DNA from: Mariprofundus sp.
GTDB taxonomy: Bacteria > Pseudomonadota > Zetaproteobacteria > Mariprofundales > Mariprofundaceae
Length of the DNA stretch: 15,847 nucleotides
Assembly (NCBI GenBank): GCA_021772845.1
Contig: JAJFLF010000072.1
Location: forward strand, 1-15,847
Reading direction: 5' to 3'
Below are positions 1 to 6,541 of this stretch, piece after piece; position 1 is the stretch's first letter, and every line of letters begins with the position of its first letter. Position numbers and translations under genes: made by a program. The notes under the pieces are model-generated. The model worked only from the letters and a program-made list of their open reading frames with translations, made no database searches and was not told where the DNA came from.

Positions 1-271
1 TAATACCAAGAATTGGTGTTCCCGAACCGATAAAGTTACGCGCAGCATGCAGCAGAGTTCCGTCACCACCGAGCACAACCATTAAATCTATTTGCCCCAA
101 CATTTGTACCAATGGCATCGATTGACATAAGTCATTCAGATCAAGTCCGTGTTCTACACTATTATCAACAAAGACTTCACAACCTTTTTCCAATAACCAG
201 CCTTGCAATGCATTCAATACATTACAAGCGCGTTCATCATTAGGCTTAAGGCTTATGCCAATGCGTTTCAC
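1..271 (-). CDS. nadK: NAD kinase, N-terminal part (runs off the left edge)
   Basis: Phosphorylates NAD to NADP in the cytoplasm. The 90 visible residues show the ATP-NAD kinase N-terminal domain: an opening MKRIGIS beta strand, then the diagnostic GGDGTLLHAAR loop at residues 68-78 (GGDGT binds nucleotide), then GTPILGI at the window edge. I chose a GTG start at 271. It overlaps the TGA of the upstream cytochrome gene (GTGA), and GGGAG lies 7 bases before it. The remaining two thirds of the gene lie outside the window. The family call is firm. Coupling to a cytochrome gene is unusual for nadK. Confidence 0.93.
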   Translation of the reverse strand, partial: MKRIGISLKPNDERACNVLNALQGWLLEKGCEVFVDNSVEHGLDLNDLCQSMPLVQMLGQIDLMVVLGGDGTLLHAARNFIGSGTPILGI

Positions 272-549
272 TTCGGCGCTCCCGCCCACCCCTTCGGCTG
301 TGTATGACAGAGAAAACATCTTTCCATTTTTGTATGCGTAGGTGGTTGCGGATGCACACCGGCCGAATCATGGCAGGCCATGCAAGCAGCCTTGCTTGTA
401 ACACTACGATGCACATCATCACTTGGCACAGCAATCGTTTTTCTATCCGTAGTTCCCAATACCAGCGCAATCACTACAGCTGCAACAATAGCAAGAAAAA
501 CGGCATCACGTTTCCCTGGTTTCCACGAATTCTTTTGTTGCTCAGCCAT
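268..549 (-). CDS. Membrane-anchored diheme cytochrome c (NapB-like C-terminal motif)
   Basis: A 93-residue protein with a short basic N-terminus, one transmembrane helix (about residues 15-33) and a small periplasmic domain with two heme-binding motifs, CMACH at 56-60 and CFLCH at 78-82. His47, His66 and His72 are possible axial ligands. The spacing, with HPQPPTHTKMERCFLCH, recalls the small subunit NapB of periplasmic nitrate reductase, but no napA or napC is visible, so the electron partner is unknown. ATG at 549 is preferred over an in-frame GTG at 555 because AGAGG lies 5 bases before the ATG. Its stop overlaps the nadK start. It probably carries electrons at the outer face of the inner membrane (inference). 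Confidence 0.82.
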   Translation of the reverse strand: MAEQQKNSWKPGKRDAVFLAIVAAVVIALVLGTTDRKTIAVPSDDVHRSVTSKAACMACHDSAGVHPQPPTHTKMERCFLCHTQPKGWAGAPK

Positions 550-653
550 CTTCACCTCTTTTAATTCAATTCAGCGATTATTATGCATCTTCCACTGTGA
601 CGCCAGCCCTGATTATCTATCCACAGCGGAGCTGCATCTAATTGTAGTAACGT

Positions 654-689
654 GAACAAACCATTGCTTGTTCAAATGTTGAAACAAGC
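654..689. repeat. Clustered GAACAA/TTGTTC inverted repeats
   Basis: Within the 289-base intergenic stretch 550-838, TTGTTC at 668-673 can pair with GAACAA at 654-659. It is also part of a longer hairpin, GCTTGTTCAA (666-675) with TTGAAACAAGC (679-689), a 10-bp stem with a 3-base loop and one bulged A. The two pairings exclude each other. It could be a regulator site for either divergent gene. I see no convincing promoter or coding sequence in the rest of the stretch, only a T9 run near 750-765. Confidence 0.35.
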
Positions 690-838
690 AGCAACTCTAA
701 CGAAACAAAGCCAACTGATCCCCCCATGAGACAGATGGATAATAGTTCGACATTCTTTTTTTTTACGCTACGCATGCTAGCTTATCCAACTCATCGGACC
801 CATTCCCCGATTAAATTATATGCAAAGAGGATAATAAT

Positions 839-1012
839 ATGAACGTTGATCAGCATTTGAAAGTTGCACAGTGGCACATTGAACAGGCACGTCTGCATGC
901 AACCACCCAGCACGGCTGTGGCTGCCCGGTAAATGAGCACTACCAGAAGATCATTGATGAAGTAGAAAGCGGCGGTAAGATTGAAGAAGAGCTAGCCTGC
1001 TCCATCGACTAA
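839..1012 (+). CDS. Small cysteine-containing hypothetical protein, 57 residues
   Basis: A short ORF that starts MNVDQHLKVAQWHIEQARLH and ends EEELACSID. It has a good ribosome binding site (AAAGAGG, 8 bases before ATG). A strong terminator about 90 bases downstream supports a real, monocistronic transcript. The protein is acidic at its C-terminus and probably helical. It has a GCGCP cluster near residue 30 and a further Cys near the end, plus several His, so it could bind a metal or be redox active (inference). There is no signal peptide or membrane helix, so it is probably cytoplasmic. I do not recognise the family. Confidence 0.72.
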   Translation: MNVDQHLKVAQWHIEQARLHATTQHGCGCPVNEHYQKIIDEVESGGKIEEELACSID

Positions 1013-1100
1013 TAGCTCTGCCCATTTTTGATATCTGTTTCTGCTAAAAAGCAGGCAGCATTTCGTAAAATGATGTAATCAGCTTATGATTAAGTTTGAA

Positions 1101-1127
1101 AAGCCGTCCATCTGGGCGGCTTTTTTT
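1101..1127 (+). terminator. Rho-independent terminator after the small-protein gene
   Basis: AGCCGTCC (1102-1109) pairs with GGGCGGCT (1114-1121) through an 8-bp stem with one G-U pair and an ATCT loop, followed directly by a run of T. It separates the small gene from the PuuD-like gene. Confidence 0.9.
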
Positions 1128-1182
1128 ATCTATTCAGCAAGAAAAAGTACGCATAAAATCACCAACTATTTATAACCATAAT

Positions 1183-1210
1183 TTGAAAAAGAATACCTGA
1201 GTCTTATAAT
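1183..1210 (+). promoter_or_regulatory. Sigma70-type promoter of the PuuD-like gene
   Basis: TTGAAA (1183-1188) and a perfect TATAAT (1205-1210) are separated by 16 bases. The predicted start of transcription is near 1217, which leaves a leader of about 45 bases before the ATG at 1262. Confidence 0.75.
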
Positions 1211-1218
1211 CAGGTATT
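1192..1218. promoter_or_regulatory. Candidate operator: 9-bp dyad across the -10 element
   Basis: AATACCTGA (1192-1200) and TCAGGTATT (1210-1218) are perfect inverted repeats separated by 9 bases, centred on the TATAAT box. The site lies almost wholly upstream of the predicted transcription start, so it should act as DNA, not as an RNA hairpin. A dimeric repressor that blocks RNA polymerase is the simplest reading. I do not recognise the cognate regulator. Confidence 0.55.
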
Positions 1219-1261
1219 ATGCGCCCAAAATATTGGGGCTCACCCCCTTAGGAGAAAACTC

Positions 1262-1849
1262 ATGAAAGTATTATTAGATCATAAACTTACGATCATCGCT
1301 GGATTTGTACTCACAGCTGTGCTCATTGCAATTGCAACTGCTACTGGTGGCGGACTTAGTGCAGAACAGATGCTTGGAGCTGTCTCACGCTGGGGTCACT
1401 TCCTGGCAGGTATTATCTGGATTGGCCTGCTCTATTATTTCAACTTTGTTCAGGTTCCTTCACTTGGTGGCGTAAGCGCTGAAACTAAAGCTGACCTGTT
1501 CAAAGAGGGCAGCATTGTACGCCGCGCACTGTTCTGGTTCCGTTTCGCAGCCATGGCAACAGTATTCTTCGGCCTGTTACTATTGATGGGTTTGTGGAAA
1601 ACCGGTGGTGCAAGCGCGATCAGCACAGATATCATGATCGGTGCAACGTTCGGTATTATCATGTGGATTAATGTCGCTTTTATTATCTGGCCAAATCAGA
1701 AAAAAGTAATCGGCATCGACGAAGCAAGTGCTGATGAAAAAGCAGCAGCAGGCAAAAAAGCATTGATGGCTAGCCGCATCAATACATTGCTGTCTATTCC
1801 AATGCTGTTCCTCATGGCATCAAGCGCACATTTCCCTATCTTCAACTAA
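1262..1849 (+). CDS. PuuD-like integral membrane protein (urate hydroxylase N-terminal domain family)
   Basis: A 195-residue protein with about five hydrophobic helices (near residues 9-28, 45-63, 88-110, 126-145 and 175-192). The RWGHFLAGIIWIGLLYYFNF stretch from residue 43 and the IMWINVAFIIWPNQKK segment are typical of the membrane domain of the PuuD/urate oxidase N-terminal family. In full-length PuuD this domain is followed by a cytochrome c domain, but here there is no CxxCH, so only the membrane part is present. Many bacteria carry such stand-alone forms with no link to purine breakdown, and no purine gene is visible nearby. AGGAG sits 8 bases before the ATG. It is a single-gene unit with its own promoter, dyad and terminator. 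The function is uncertain. Confidence 0.78.
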   Translation: MKVLLDHKLTIIAGFVLTAVLIAIATATGGGLSAEQMLGAVSRWGHFLAGIIWIGLLYYFNFVQVPSLGGVSAETKADLFKEGSIVRRALFWFRFAAMATVFFGLLLLMGLWKTGGASAISTDIMIGATFGIIMWINVAFIIWPNQKKVIGIDEASADEKAAAGKKALMASRINTLLSIPMLFLMASSAHFPIFN

Positions 1850-1875
1850 ATAACAACACAAAGACAACAGACTTT

Positions 1876-1908
1876 AAAGGGTCTCTGGTTTCCAGAGGCC
1901 CTTTTTTT
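1876..1908 (+). terminator. Rho-independent terminator after the PuuD-like gene
   Basis: AGGGTCTCTGG (1878-1888) pairs with CCAGAGGCCCT (1892-1902), an 11-bp stem with one G-U pair and a TTT loop. It is extended by AA/TT and followed by a T run. Confidence 0.93.
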
Positions 1909-1969
1909 ATTGCACATAATCACCCGATTTTCTTAAATAATAAGATCCATATAAGACAGCTGCAGAAAT

Positions 1970-1985
1970 TAGCACGCTTCTTGCT
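1970..1985 (+). promoter_or_regulatory. Sigma54-like promoter of the flagellar operon
   Basis: TAGCACGCTTCTTGCT matches the -24/-12 consensus TGGCACG-N4-TTGCW with one mismatch, A for the first G of the -24 GG. The downstream TTGC is intact. Flagellar operons of many Gammaproteobacteria use RpoN with an NtrC-type activator, which fits. The predicted start would be near 1996, with a leader of about 65 bases that includes a small CTCTG/CAGAG hairpin. Confidence 0.6.
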
Positions 1986-2061
1986 AAAGCTCTTTAAATA
2001 GATAAAAAGGTCTCCCCTCTGCTCCAGAGCGGAAGCCAATCAATGGATCCGGGAGGTTTCC

Positions 2062-2820
2062 GTGGATATAGCAACTCTTATAGGAATTGTCGTTGCATTT
2101 GGATTAGTGGCATTTGCCATTGGAAGCGGATTACCCAGCTTCATTGACCCCCCTTCCATGATGATTGTCATCGGTGGTACATGCGGTGTTCTACTGGTGG
2201 GTTATCCTTTGGCCAAATGTATCGGCGTTATCGGCATTGTAATGAAAACATTCATGTACAAAGTGGATGCAGGTGCCGATGTCATCGCCAAGCTGGTCGA
2301 ACTTGCTCAAACTGTGCGTAAGGATGGAATCCTCGCGCTGGAAAGTGAAGTTGGAAGCATCGAAAACCAATTCATGTCCAAAGGATTGCAAATGGCCATT
2401 GATGGTCAAGAGCCCACTGCCATTGAAGATATTCTCTACATGGAGATGGATAAAATATCAGAGCGTCATGCTGTTGGCGCCGACATGTTCACTTCTCTAG
2501 GCACATATGCACCGTCTATGGGCATGATTGGTACACTGGTTGGGCTCGTACTGATGCTGCAAAACATGTCAGACCCCTCTTCTATTGGCCCCTCCATGTC
2601 GATCGCACTGCTGACAACATTCTATGGTGCGCTCATGGCGAATATTTTATTCTTGCCTATGGCAGGAAAATTAAAAACACGCAGCAAGGAAGAGTTGCTC
2701 GTACATGAAATCATTCTGGTTGGTATCCAATCGCTAGTGGCCGGTGAGAACCCTCGTGTCATGGAGCAAAAGCTATTGGGTTACCTGCCACCAAAAGAAC
2801 GCAAGTCATCATTCGATTAA
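2062..2820 (+). CDS. motA: Flagellar motor stator protein MotA/PomA
   Basis: The A subunit of the stator ion channel in the inner membrane; it converts ion flow into torque on the C-ring. The 252 residues show the PomA-type layout. Helices 1-2 lie near the N-terminus (DPPSMMIVIGGT around 29-40). A cytoplasmic loop carries VRKDGILALESEV, with the Arg and Glu that contact FliG. Helices 3-4 carry TYAPSMGMIGTLVGLVLML, whose Pro is needed for torque. The start is GTG, with GGGAGG 5 bases upstream. It is the first gene of the operon, 21 bases before the first motB-like gene. The sequence alone does not show whether the ion is H+ or Na+. Confidence 0.95.
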   Translation: MDIATLIGIVVAFGLVAFAIGSGLPSFIDPPSMMIVIGGTCGVLLVGYPLAKCIGVIGIVMKTFMYKVDAGADVIAKLVELAQTVRKDGILALESEVGSIENQFMSKGLQMAIDGQEPTAIEDILYMEMDKISERHAVGADMFTSLGTYAPSMGMIGTLVGLVLMLQNMSDPSSIGPSMSIALLTTFYGALMANILFLPMAGKLKTRSKEELLVHEIILVGIQSLVAGENPRVMEQKLLGYLPPKERKSSFD

Positions 2821-2841
2821 GGTTGTAGTGACGGACTAGAT

Positions 2842-3612
2842 ATGGCCAACAAAGAAAAGAAACCGGCACCATTACCGTTTCCATCGGATCCGGGCGCTGC
2901 ACTGTTTCTAGAATTGATGATGCAGATGTTAGCGTTTTTCATTTTGCTGACATCGTATGCTGTCATTGTAGATGATAAACGACTGGCTGCGCTCGGTTCA
3001 TTGGCAGGCACCTTCAATCCAATGCCACGTGGCGCCAATCTCTCTCAAGGTGAAGGCCCAGCTCTGCCCACACGCGATATTGTAGAAGGGTCAACCGCGC
3101 CCAAGAGGACCGCCAAAGAATTGACAGATATATCCAAAGATCTTGGTTTAGAAGGAGCTATGACAGTATTACCGTTGGATAACAGTACTGTTCGCGTTCG
3201 TTTCAGCGAACATATTGCCTTCAAACCAGGAAAAGTGGAGTTATCCCCTGATACCAAGCCATTAATCGACAAACTGGCTGAAAGTTTCAAACGCCCGGAA
3301 GTCATTGAAATTAAGATTGAAGGCCACACCGATGATACTCCAACACGCGGATCCGGTTACCACTCCAACTGGGAGCTCTCTGCTTCCCGTGCCATGAGTG
3401 TATTCCACGCCTTTTACGAACGCGGCGTTGCTAATTCACGCATGATTGCCATTGGCATGGGAGATAAACATCCCATTGCAAACCACCCTGAATTTAGTCG
3501 CAGGGTAGATATCACCTTAAAATTCCGTCCTACGACCGATAAGAATGTGCAAAAAGGCATGATACATCAGAAACAACGTCCAGCAATTCAAGCTCCGGGC
3601 AATTCGTTCTAA
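2842..3612 (+). CDS. MotB-like stator protein 1, with Glu at the ion-binding position
   Basis: A 256-residue protein with a single N-terminal helix (about 18-39), a linker and a C-terminal OmpA-like peptidoglycan-binding domain. In the helix the universally conserved MotB Asp is replaced by Glu24 (FLELMMQMLAFFILL). A gapless alignment with the next protein puts Glu24 opposite its Asp24. The OmpA domain is complete: EGHTDDTP with Asp164, and SNWELSASRA with Arg183, the two residues that hold diaminopimelate in the family. A tail of about 25 residues rich in Gln and Pro follows the domain. No strong ribosome binding site is seen. The stop overlaps the next ATG by one base (TAATG). It may be an anchoring B subunit or a stator with altered conduction (inference). 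Confidence 0.88.
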   Translation: MANKEKKPAPLPFPSDPGAALFLELMMQMLAFFILLTSYAVIVDDKRLAALGSLAGTFNPMPRGANLSQGEGPALPTRDIVEGSTAPKRTAKELTDISKDLGLEGAMTVLPLDNSTVRVRFSEHIAFKPGKVELSPDTKPLIDKLAESFKRPEVIEIKIEGHTDDTPTRGSGYHSNWELSASRAMSVFHAFYERGVANSRMIAIGMGDKHPIANHPEFSRRVDITLKFRPTTDKNVQKGMIHQKQRPAIQAPGNSF

Positions 3613-4313
3613 TGGCTAAGAAGAAAAAGTGGCCTGTCGTATACGCGCCCAATACAGAAGCGTGGATGACCACCTTTGCAGATCTGGTCAGTCTCATGTT
3701 AACCTTCTTTATATTACTTATATCCATGTCCACCATGGATAAGACTGGCCTTTCCGACATTGAAACCTCATTCAGAAATGCTGTATCCGTGCTCAATACC
3801 GGTTCCAAAACCGAACTTCAAATCATGCCCCCGTTTGAAATGCAAAAGCTTGTATCTGCAGAAGAACTTATGTTGGCCATGCGTCAAAACAGTCAAGCAC
3901 TGCTACAAAACAGTACGTTAAAGCACAAAGTAAAAGGGGTAATCATTAAAGATCGCCTCTACCTAAGAATACCTGATGCAGTGCTATTTGAAGAAGGCTC
4001 TGCAAAACTTAAAGCTAAGCATAGCACGGCCATCAAAAAGTTAGCGCAAATGTTAGCGATGTCTCCTGGCAAAATTAGTATTCAGGGCCATACCAATGCC
4101 GATACAGATTTAACGGATAGTCAGTTTGCCGACCCATGGACACTCTCTTTAGCCAGAGCGGCATCAGTCTTGCATATACTAGAAGATGAAGGGGTCAGTG
4201 CATCACGATTGTCTCTGGCCGGATACGGACCTTCTCGCCCGGTTTCAACTGAAGCAACACCATTCGGACGCGATAAAAACAGACGTGTTGATATTGTTGT
4301 CTCAAAAGACTGA
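3612..4313 (+). CDS. motB: MotB-like stator protein 2, with the canonical ion-binding Asp
   Basis: A 233-residue MotB homologue. The transmembrane segment EAWMTTFADLVSLMLTFFIL carries Asp24, the ion-binding residue of the stator. The C-terminal OmpA-like domain has the expected order of elements and keeps PWTLSLARA (Arg182) and KNRRVDI. However, the GHTD motif reads GHTN, so the Asp that contacts diaminopimelate is Asn162. Translation probably depends on coupling to the preceding motB-like gene, since the ATG overlaps its stop and no good Shine-Dalgarno precedes it. It is followed by a 55-base purine-rich gap and fliL. This copy most likely forms the working channel with MotA. Confidence 0.9.
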   Translation: MAKKKKWPVVYAPNTEAWMTTFADLVSLMLTFFILLISMSTMDKTGLSDIETSFRNAVSVLNTGSKTELQIMPPFEMQKLVSAEELMLAMRQNSQALLQNSTLKHKVKGVIIKDRLYLRIPDAVLFEEGSAKLKAKHSTAIKKLAQMLAMSPGKISIQGHTNADTDLTDSQFADPWTLSLARAASVLHILEDEGVSASRLSLAGYGPSRPVSTEATPFGRDKNRRVDIVVSKD

Positions 4314-4368
4314 CAACACAACATGACAACAGATAAGAAGAAAGACACGATGAACGTGGAGGAAGATC

Positions 4369-4884
4369 ATGGCAGATAACGAAGCTACTGAAGAGAAGGG
4401 AAAATCCGGCGGTGGAATCCTACCTATCATCAACCTGGTTTTATTGGTGCTCGTACTGGCTGTTGGTGGTTTTGTTGCATGGAAATTGATGAGCATTGAA
4501 CCAGCAGCTGAGTCCCCCACCTCCAAGGTTGAGCAGACAGATGAAACAAAAATACCGGAAGCAGAGGATGAAAGCGATGTTCCTACCGTACTCATGGATA
4601 TTGATAACATCACGGTCAACTTAGCCGATACTGACCAGAGTCGATTCCTGCGTACTAAAATTAAATTAGAAGTGCGCAATGAAGAAGCTCAGGCCAAAGT
4701 AAATGCCAAAATAGTTAAGGTTCGCGATCTGGTCATCACACATCTGATGAGTAAAAAGTTTTCTGAAATTCGCACGCCACAGGGTAAATATAAACTCAAA
4801 GAAGATCTTGTCTGGCACATGAACCGAGCTGTTGGTGGCAATCCGATTAAAACCCTCTATTTCACTGATTTCGTGTCTCAGTAA
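4369..4884 (+). CDS. fliL: Flagellar basal body-associated protein FliL
   Basis: A single-pass inner-membrane protein that surrounds and supports stators at the flagellar base. The 171 residues show a short charged cytoplasmic tail, a helix at about 17-41 (ILPIINLVLLVLVLAVGGF), an acidic linker, and the periplasmic FliL domain with MDIDNITVNLAD and RFLRTKIKLEV. The usual ending LYFTDFVSQ matches the family C-terminus. GGAGG lies 7 bases before the ATG. Its position directly after the stator genes and before fliM is standard for fliL operons. Confidence 0.94.
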   Translation: MADNEATEEKGKSGGGILPIINLVLLVLVLAVGGFVAWKLMSIEPAAESPTSKVEQTDETKIPEAEDESDVPTVLMDIDNITVNLADTDQSRFLRTKIKLEVRNEEAQAKVNAKIVKVRDLVITHLMSKKFSEIRTPQGKYKLKEDLVWHMNRAVGGNPIKTLYFTDFVSQ

Positions 4885-4925
4885 AACAAAGGCTATGAAC
4901 ATCACAACGCATACAGGAGCATGAG

Positions 4926-5918
4926 ATGAGTGAACCCATTCTTGCACCGGAGGAAATTGAAGCTTTAATGGCTGAAGTAGCTCCATCCGAGCAAGCAGAA
5001 GCGATGTTTGCATCCCTGCCTCCAATGCCGCAACCAGAACAGGTTGAGCAATATAATTTTGATAGCACAGATGAAGATAGCCCCGAACGTTATCCCATGT
5101 TTGTTAACCTTCAGGAACGATTGGTAGAAATGCTGGATGAGCAGTGGGATGAAGTGTTCGGACGCGATATCAGTGTGCAAATGGATAAACTCGAAAGTAG
5201 CATCTATAAAGAACTCATTACTGTCGATCACCCTCAGGTATATTTCGTATTGGAAGTCGATGATATTGGTCGCATGATGATTACATTCGACACCGCCATG
5301 ATTGTTGCTTATGTGGATGCCATGCTAGGCGGCGATGGCGAATCATCTGGCAATCCTGAAGTGTTATCACCCGTAGAAATGCGCTTAAGTGAGCGTATCG
5401 CTGAAAAAATAGCGCAGACATTGTGCACTTTATGGCAGCCAGTGCATCCACTGGACTTTAAAGTGTTAAAAATTGATCACGACCCGCAATTTTTGGCCAT
5501 GGCCGGCGCAATGGAAAAATGCTTCAGCACTTATTTTGATATCAAGCTGAATCCCGAATTAACCTGTCAAATGGGCGTGCACTATCCTCACTCTTTTCTT
5601 GAACCCATGTTAGAGATTCTTCGTGTGGCTGTAAGTGATGAACCAACCAGCGCCGATAATGAGTGGTCGGATAGTTTGATGAATCAAATTTCAAAAACAT
5701 CCGCCAATGTATGTTTTGAAATGGGTAGATGTCAGATTGATATTGGCGCCTTTCTATCACTCAAACCCGGTGAATTTTTACCACTGACCACCAGAGCAAG
5801 TGACCCATGTTCTATATGGGTAGAAAATATTCCTATGTTTGAAGCCAGAGCCGGTGAAAAAGACGGTGCTTTGGCAGCAGAAATTTTAGATCCAATTACC
5901 AATGGAGGCCAATCATGA
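4926..5918 (+). CDS. fliM: Flagellar motor switch protein FliM
   Basis: A C-ring protein of 330 residues that binds phospho-CheY and sets rotor direction. The N-terminal LAPEEIEALMAEV (6-18) is the CheY-binding helix. The middle domain carries GGDG (135-138), the FliM signature that contacts FliG. The C-terminal part (about 245-320) is the FliN-like SpoA domain. The link between N-peptide and middle domain (YNFDSTDEDSPERYP) departs from the common YDF-x-RP-x-R form, so this is a somewhat divergent FliM. AGGAG is 7 bases before the ATG. The stop overlaps fliN by ATGA. Confidence 0.94.
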   Translation: MSEPILAPEEIEALMAEVAPSEQAEAMFASLPPMPQPEQVEQYNFDSTDEDSPERYPMFVNLQERLVEMLDEQWDEVFGRDISVQMDKLESSIYKELITVDHPQVYFVLEVDDIGRMMITFDTAMIVAYVDAMLGGDGESSGNPEVLSPVEMRLSERIAEKIAQTLCTLWQPVHPLDFKVLKIDHDPQFLAMAGAMEKCFSTYFDIKLNPELTCQMGVHYPHSFLEPMLEILRVAVSDEPTSADNEWSDSLMNQISKTSANVCFEMGRCQIDIGAFLSLKPGEFLPLTTRASDPCSIWVENIPMFEARAGEKDGALAAEILDPITNGGQS

Positions 5919-6229
5919 CCGATAATGCAATAGACAACGCCCAGGATGCATTGCAAGGCGGAGGTCAAACAGCCAATCTTGAAACCATCATGCATGTGCC
6001 ACTGGAGATTAGTGTAGAGCTTGGTCGTGTTAAAATGCCACTGCATCAAATAGCCCGCATGAATAAAGGCATGGTGATTGAGCTTAATAAAGAAGCCAAT
6101 GCAGAAGTACAGATATTGGCAAACGGCAGTATTTTTGCCAAAGGTGAAGTGGTATCCACTGGAGACAAACTGGGTGTCCGCATTACTGAAGTAGTATCCG
6201 CTTCTGCTCGTATTCACAGTTTATCGTAA
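5915..6229 (+). CDS. fliN: Flagellar motor switch protein FliN
   Basis: A small C-ring protein (104 residues) that completes the switch with FliM and docks export substrates with FliH. The SpoA domain spans about residues 25-100, with VPLEISVELGRVKMPL, NKGMVIELNKEANAEVQILANG and GEVVSTGDKLGVRITEV, all typical. GGAGG within the end of fliM is 6 bases before the ATG, and ATGA overlaps the fliM stop, so the two C-ring proteins are made coupled. Confidence 0.96.
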   Translation: MTDNAIDNAQDALQGGGQTANLETIMHVPLEISVELGRVKMPLHQIARMNKGMVIELNKEANAEVQILANGSIFAKGEVVSTGDKLGVRITEVVSASARIHSLS

Positions 6230-6250
6230 CCGCATCCAGGCCAAGCACAT

Positions 6251-6541
6251 ATGGAAACCAACATGTTATCGATGTTACTGCAATCTATATTAGGGCTAGC
6301 TCTTGTACTGGGTATATTTGCCTTACTTGTGTGGGGTATGCGTCGATTAAATCTTCATCAGGGTGGTCCTGTTCAACGTGATTTCAAAATTGTTCAGCGC
6401 ATGTACATCGACAGTAAAAATAGCATTGTCGAAGTTCGCCATAAAGATCAGCACTATCTACTTGGCCTCTCTCCCGGTGGTATGGTGCAACTGCGAAACG
6501 ACCAGACACTCAACAAGACAGAGGCTGCAGAAGATGAATAA
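6251..6541 (+). CDS. fliO: Flagellar biosynthesis protein FliO
   Basis: A small membrane protein that helps FliP ring assembly in the flagellar export gate. The 96 residues have one N-terminal helix (about 6-29), then the soluble FliO domain with FKIVQRMYIDSKNSIVEVRH and YLLGLSPGGMVQL. It lies between fliN and fliP as usual, and its last 8 bases overlap fliP. The ribosome binding site is weak. The family has low sequence conservation, so context carries part of the call. Confidence 0.9.
   Translation: METNMLSMLLQSILGLALVLGIFALLVWGMRRLNLHQGGPVQRDFKIVQRMYIDSKNSIVEVRHKDQHYLLGLSPGGMVQLRNDQTLNKTEAAEDE

Noticed and set aside
4323..4379. An 18-codon ORF bridging the second motB-like gene and fliL (MTTDKKKDTMNVEEDHGR)
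   Set aside because: No ribosome binding site, and its end simply reads through the fliL Shine-Dalgarno; likely chance.
6363..6533. An N-terminal extension of FliP opening inside fliO
   Set aside because: It reads out of frame through fliO, destroys the clear FliP signal peptide and has no ribosome binding site; ATG at 6534 is better on all counts.
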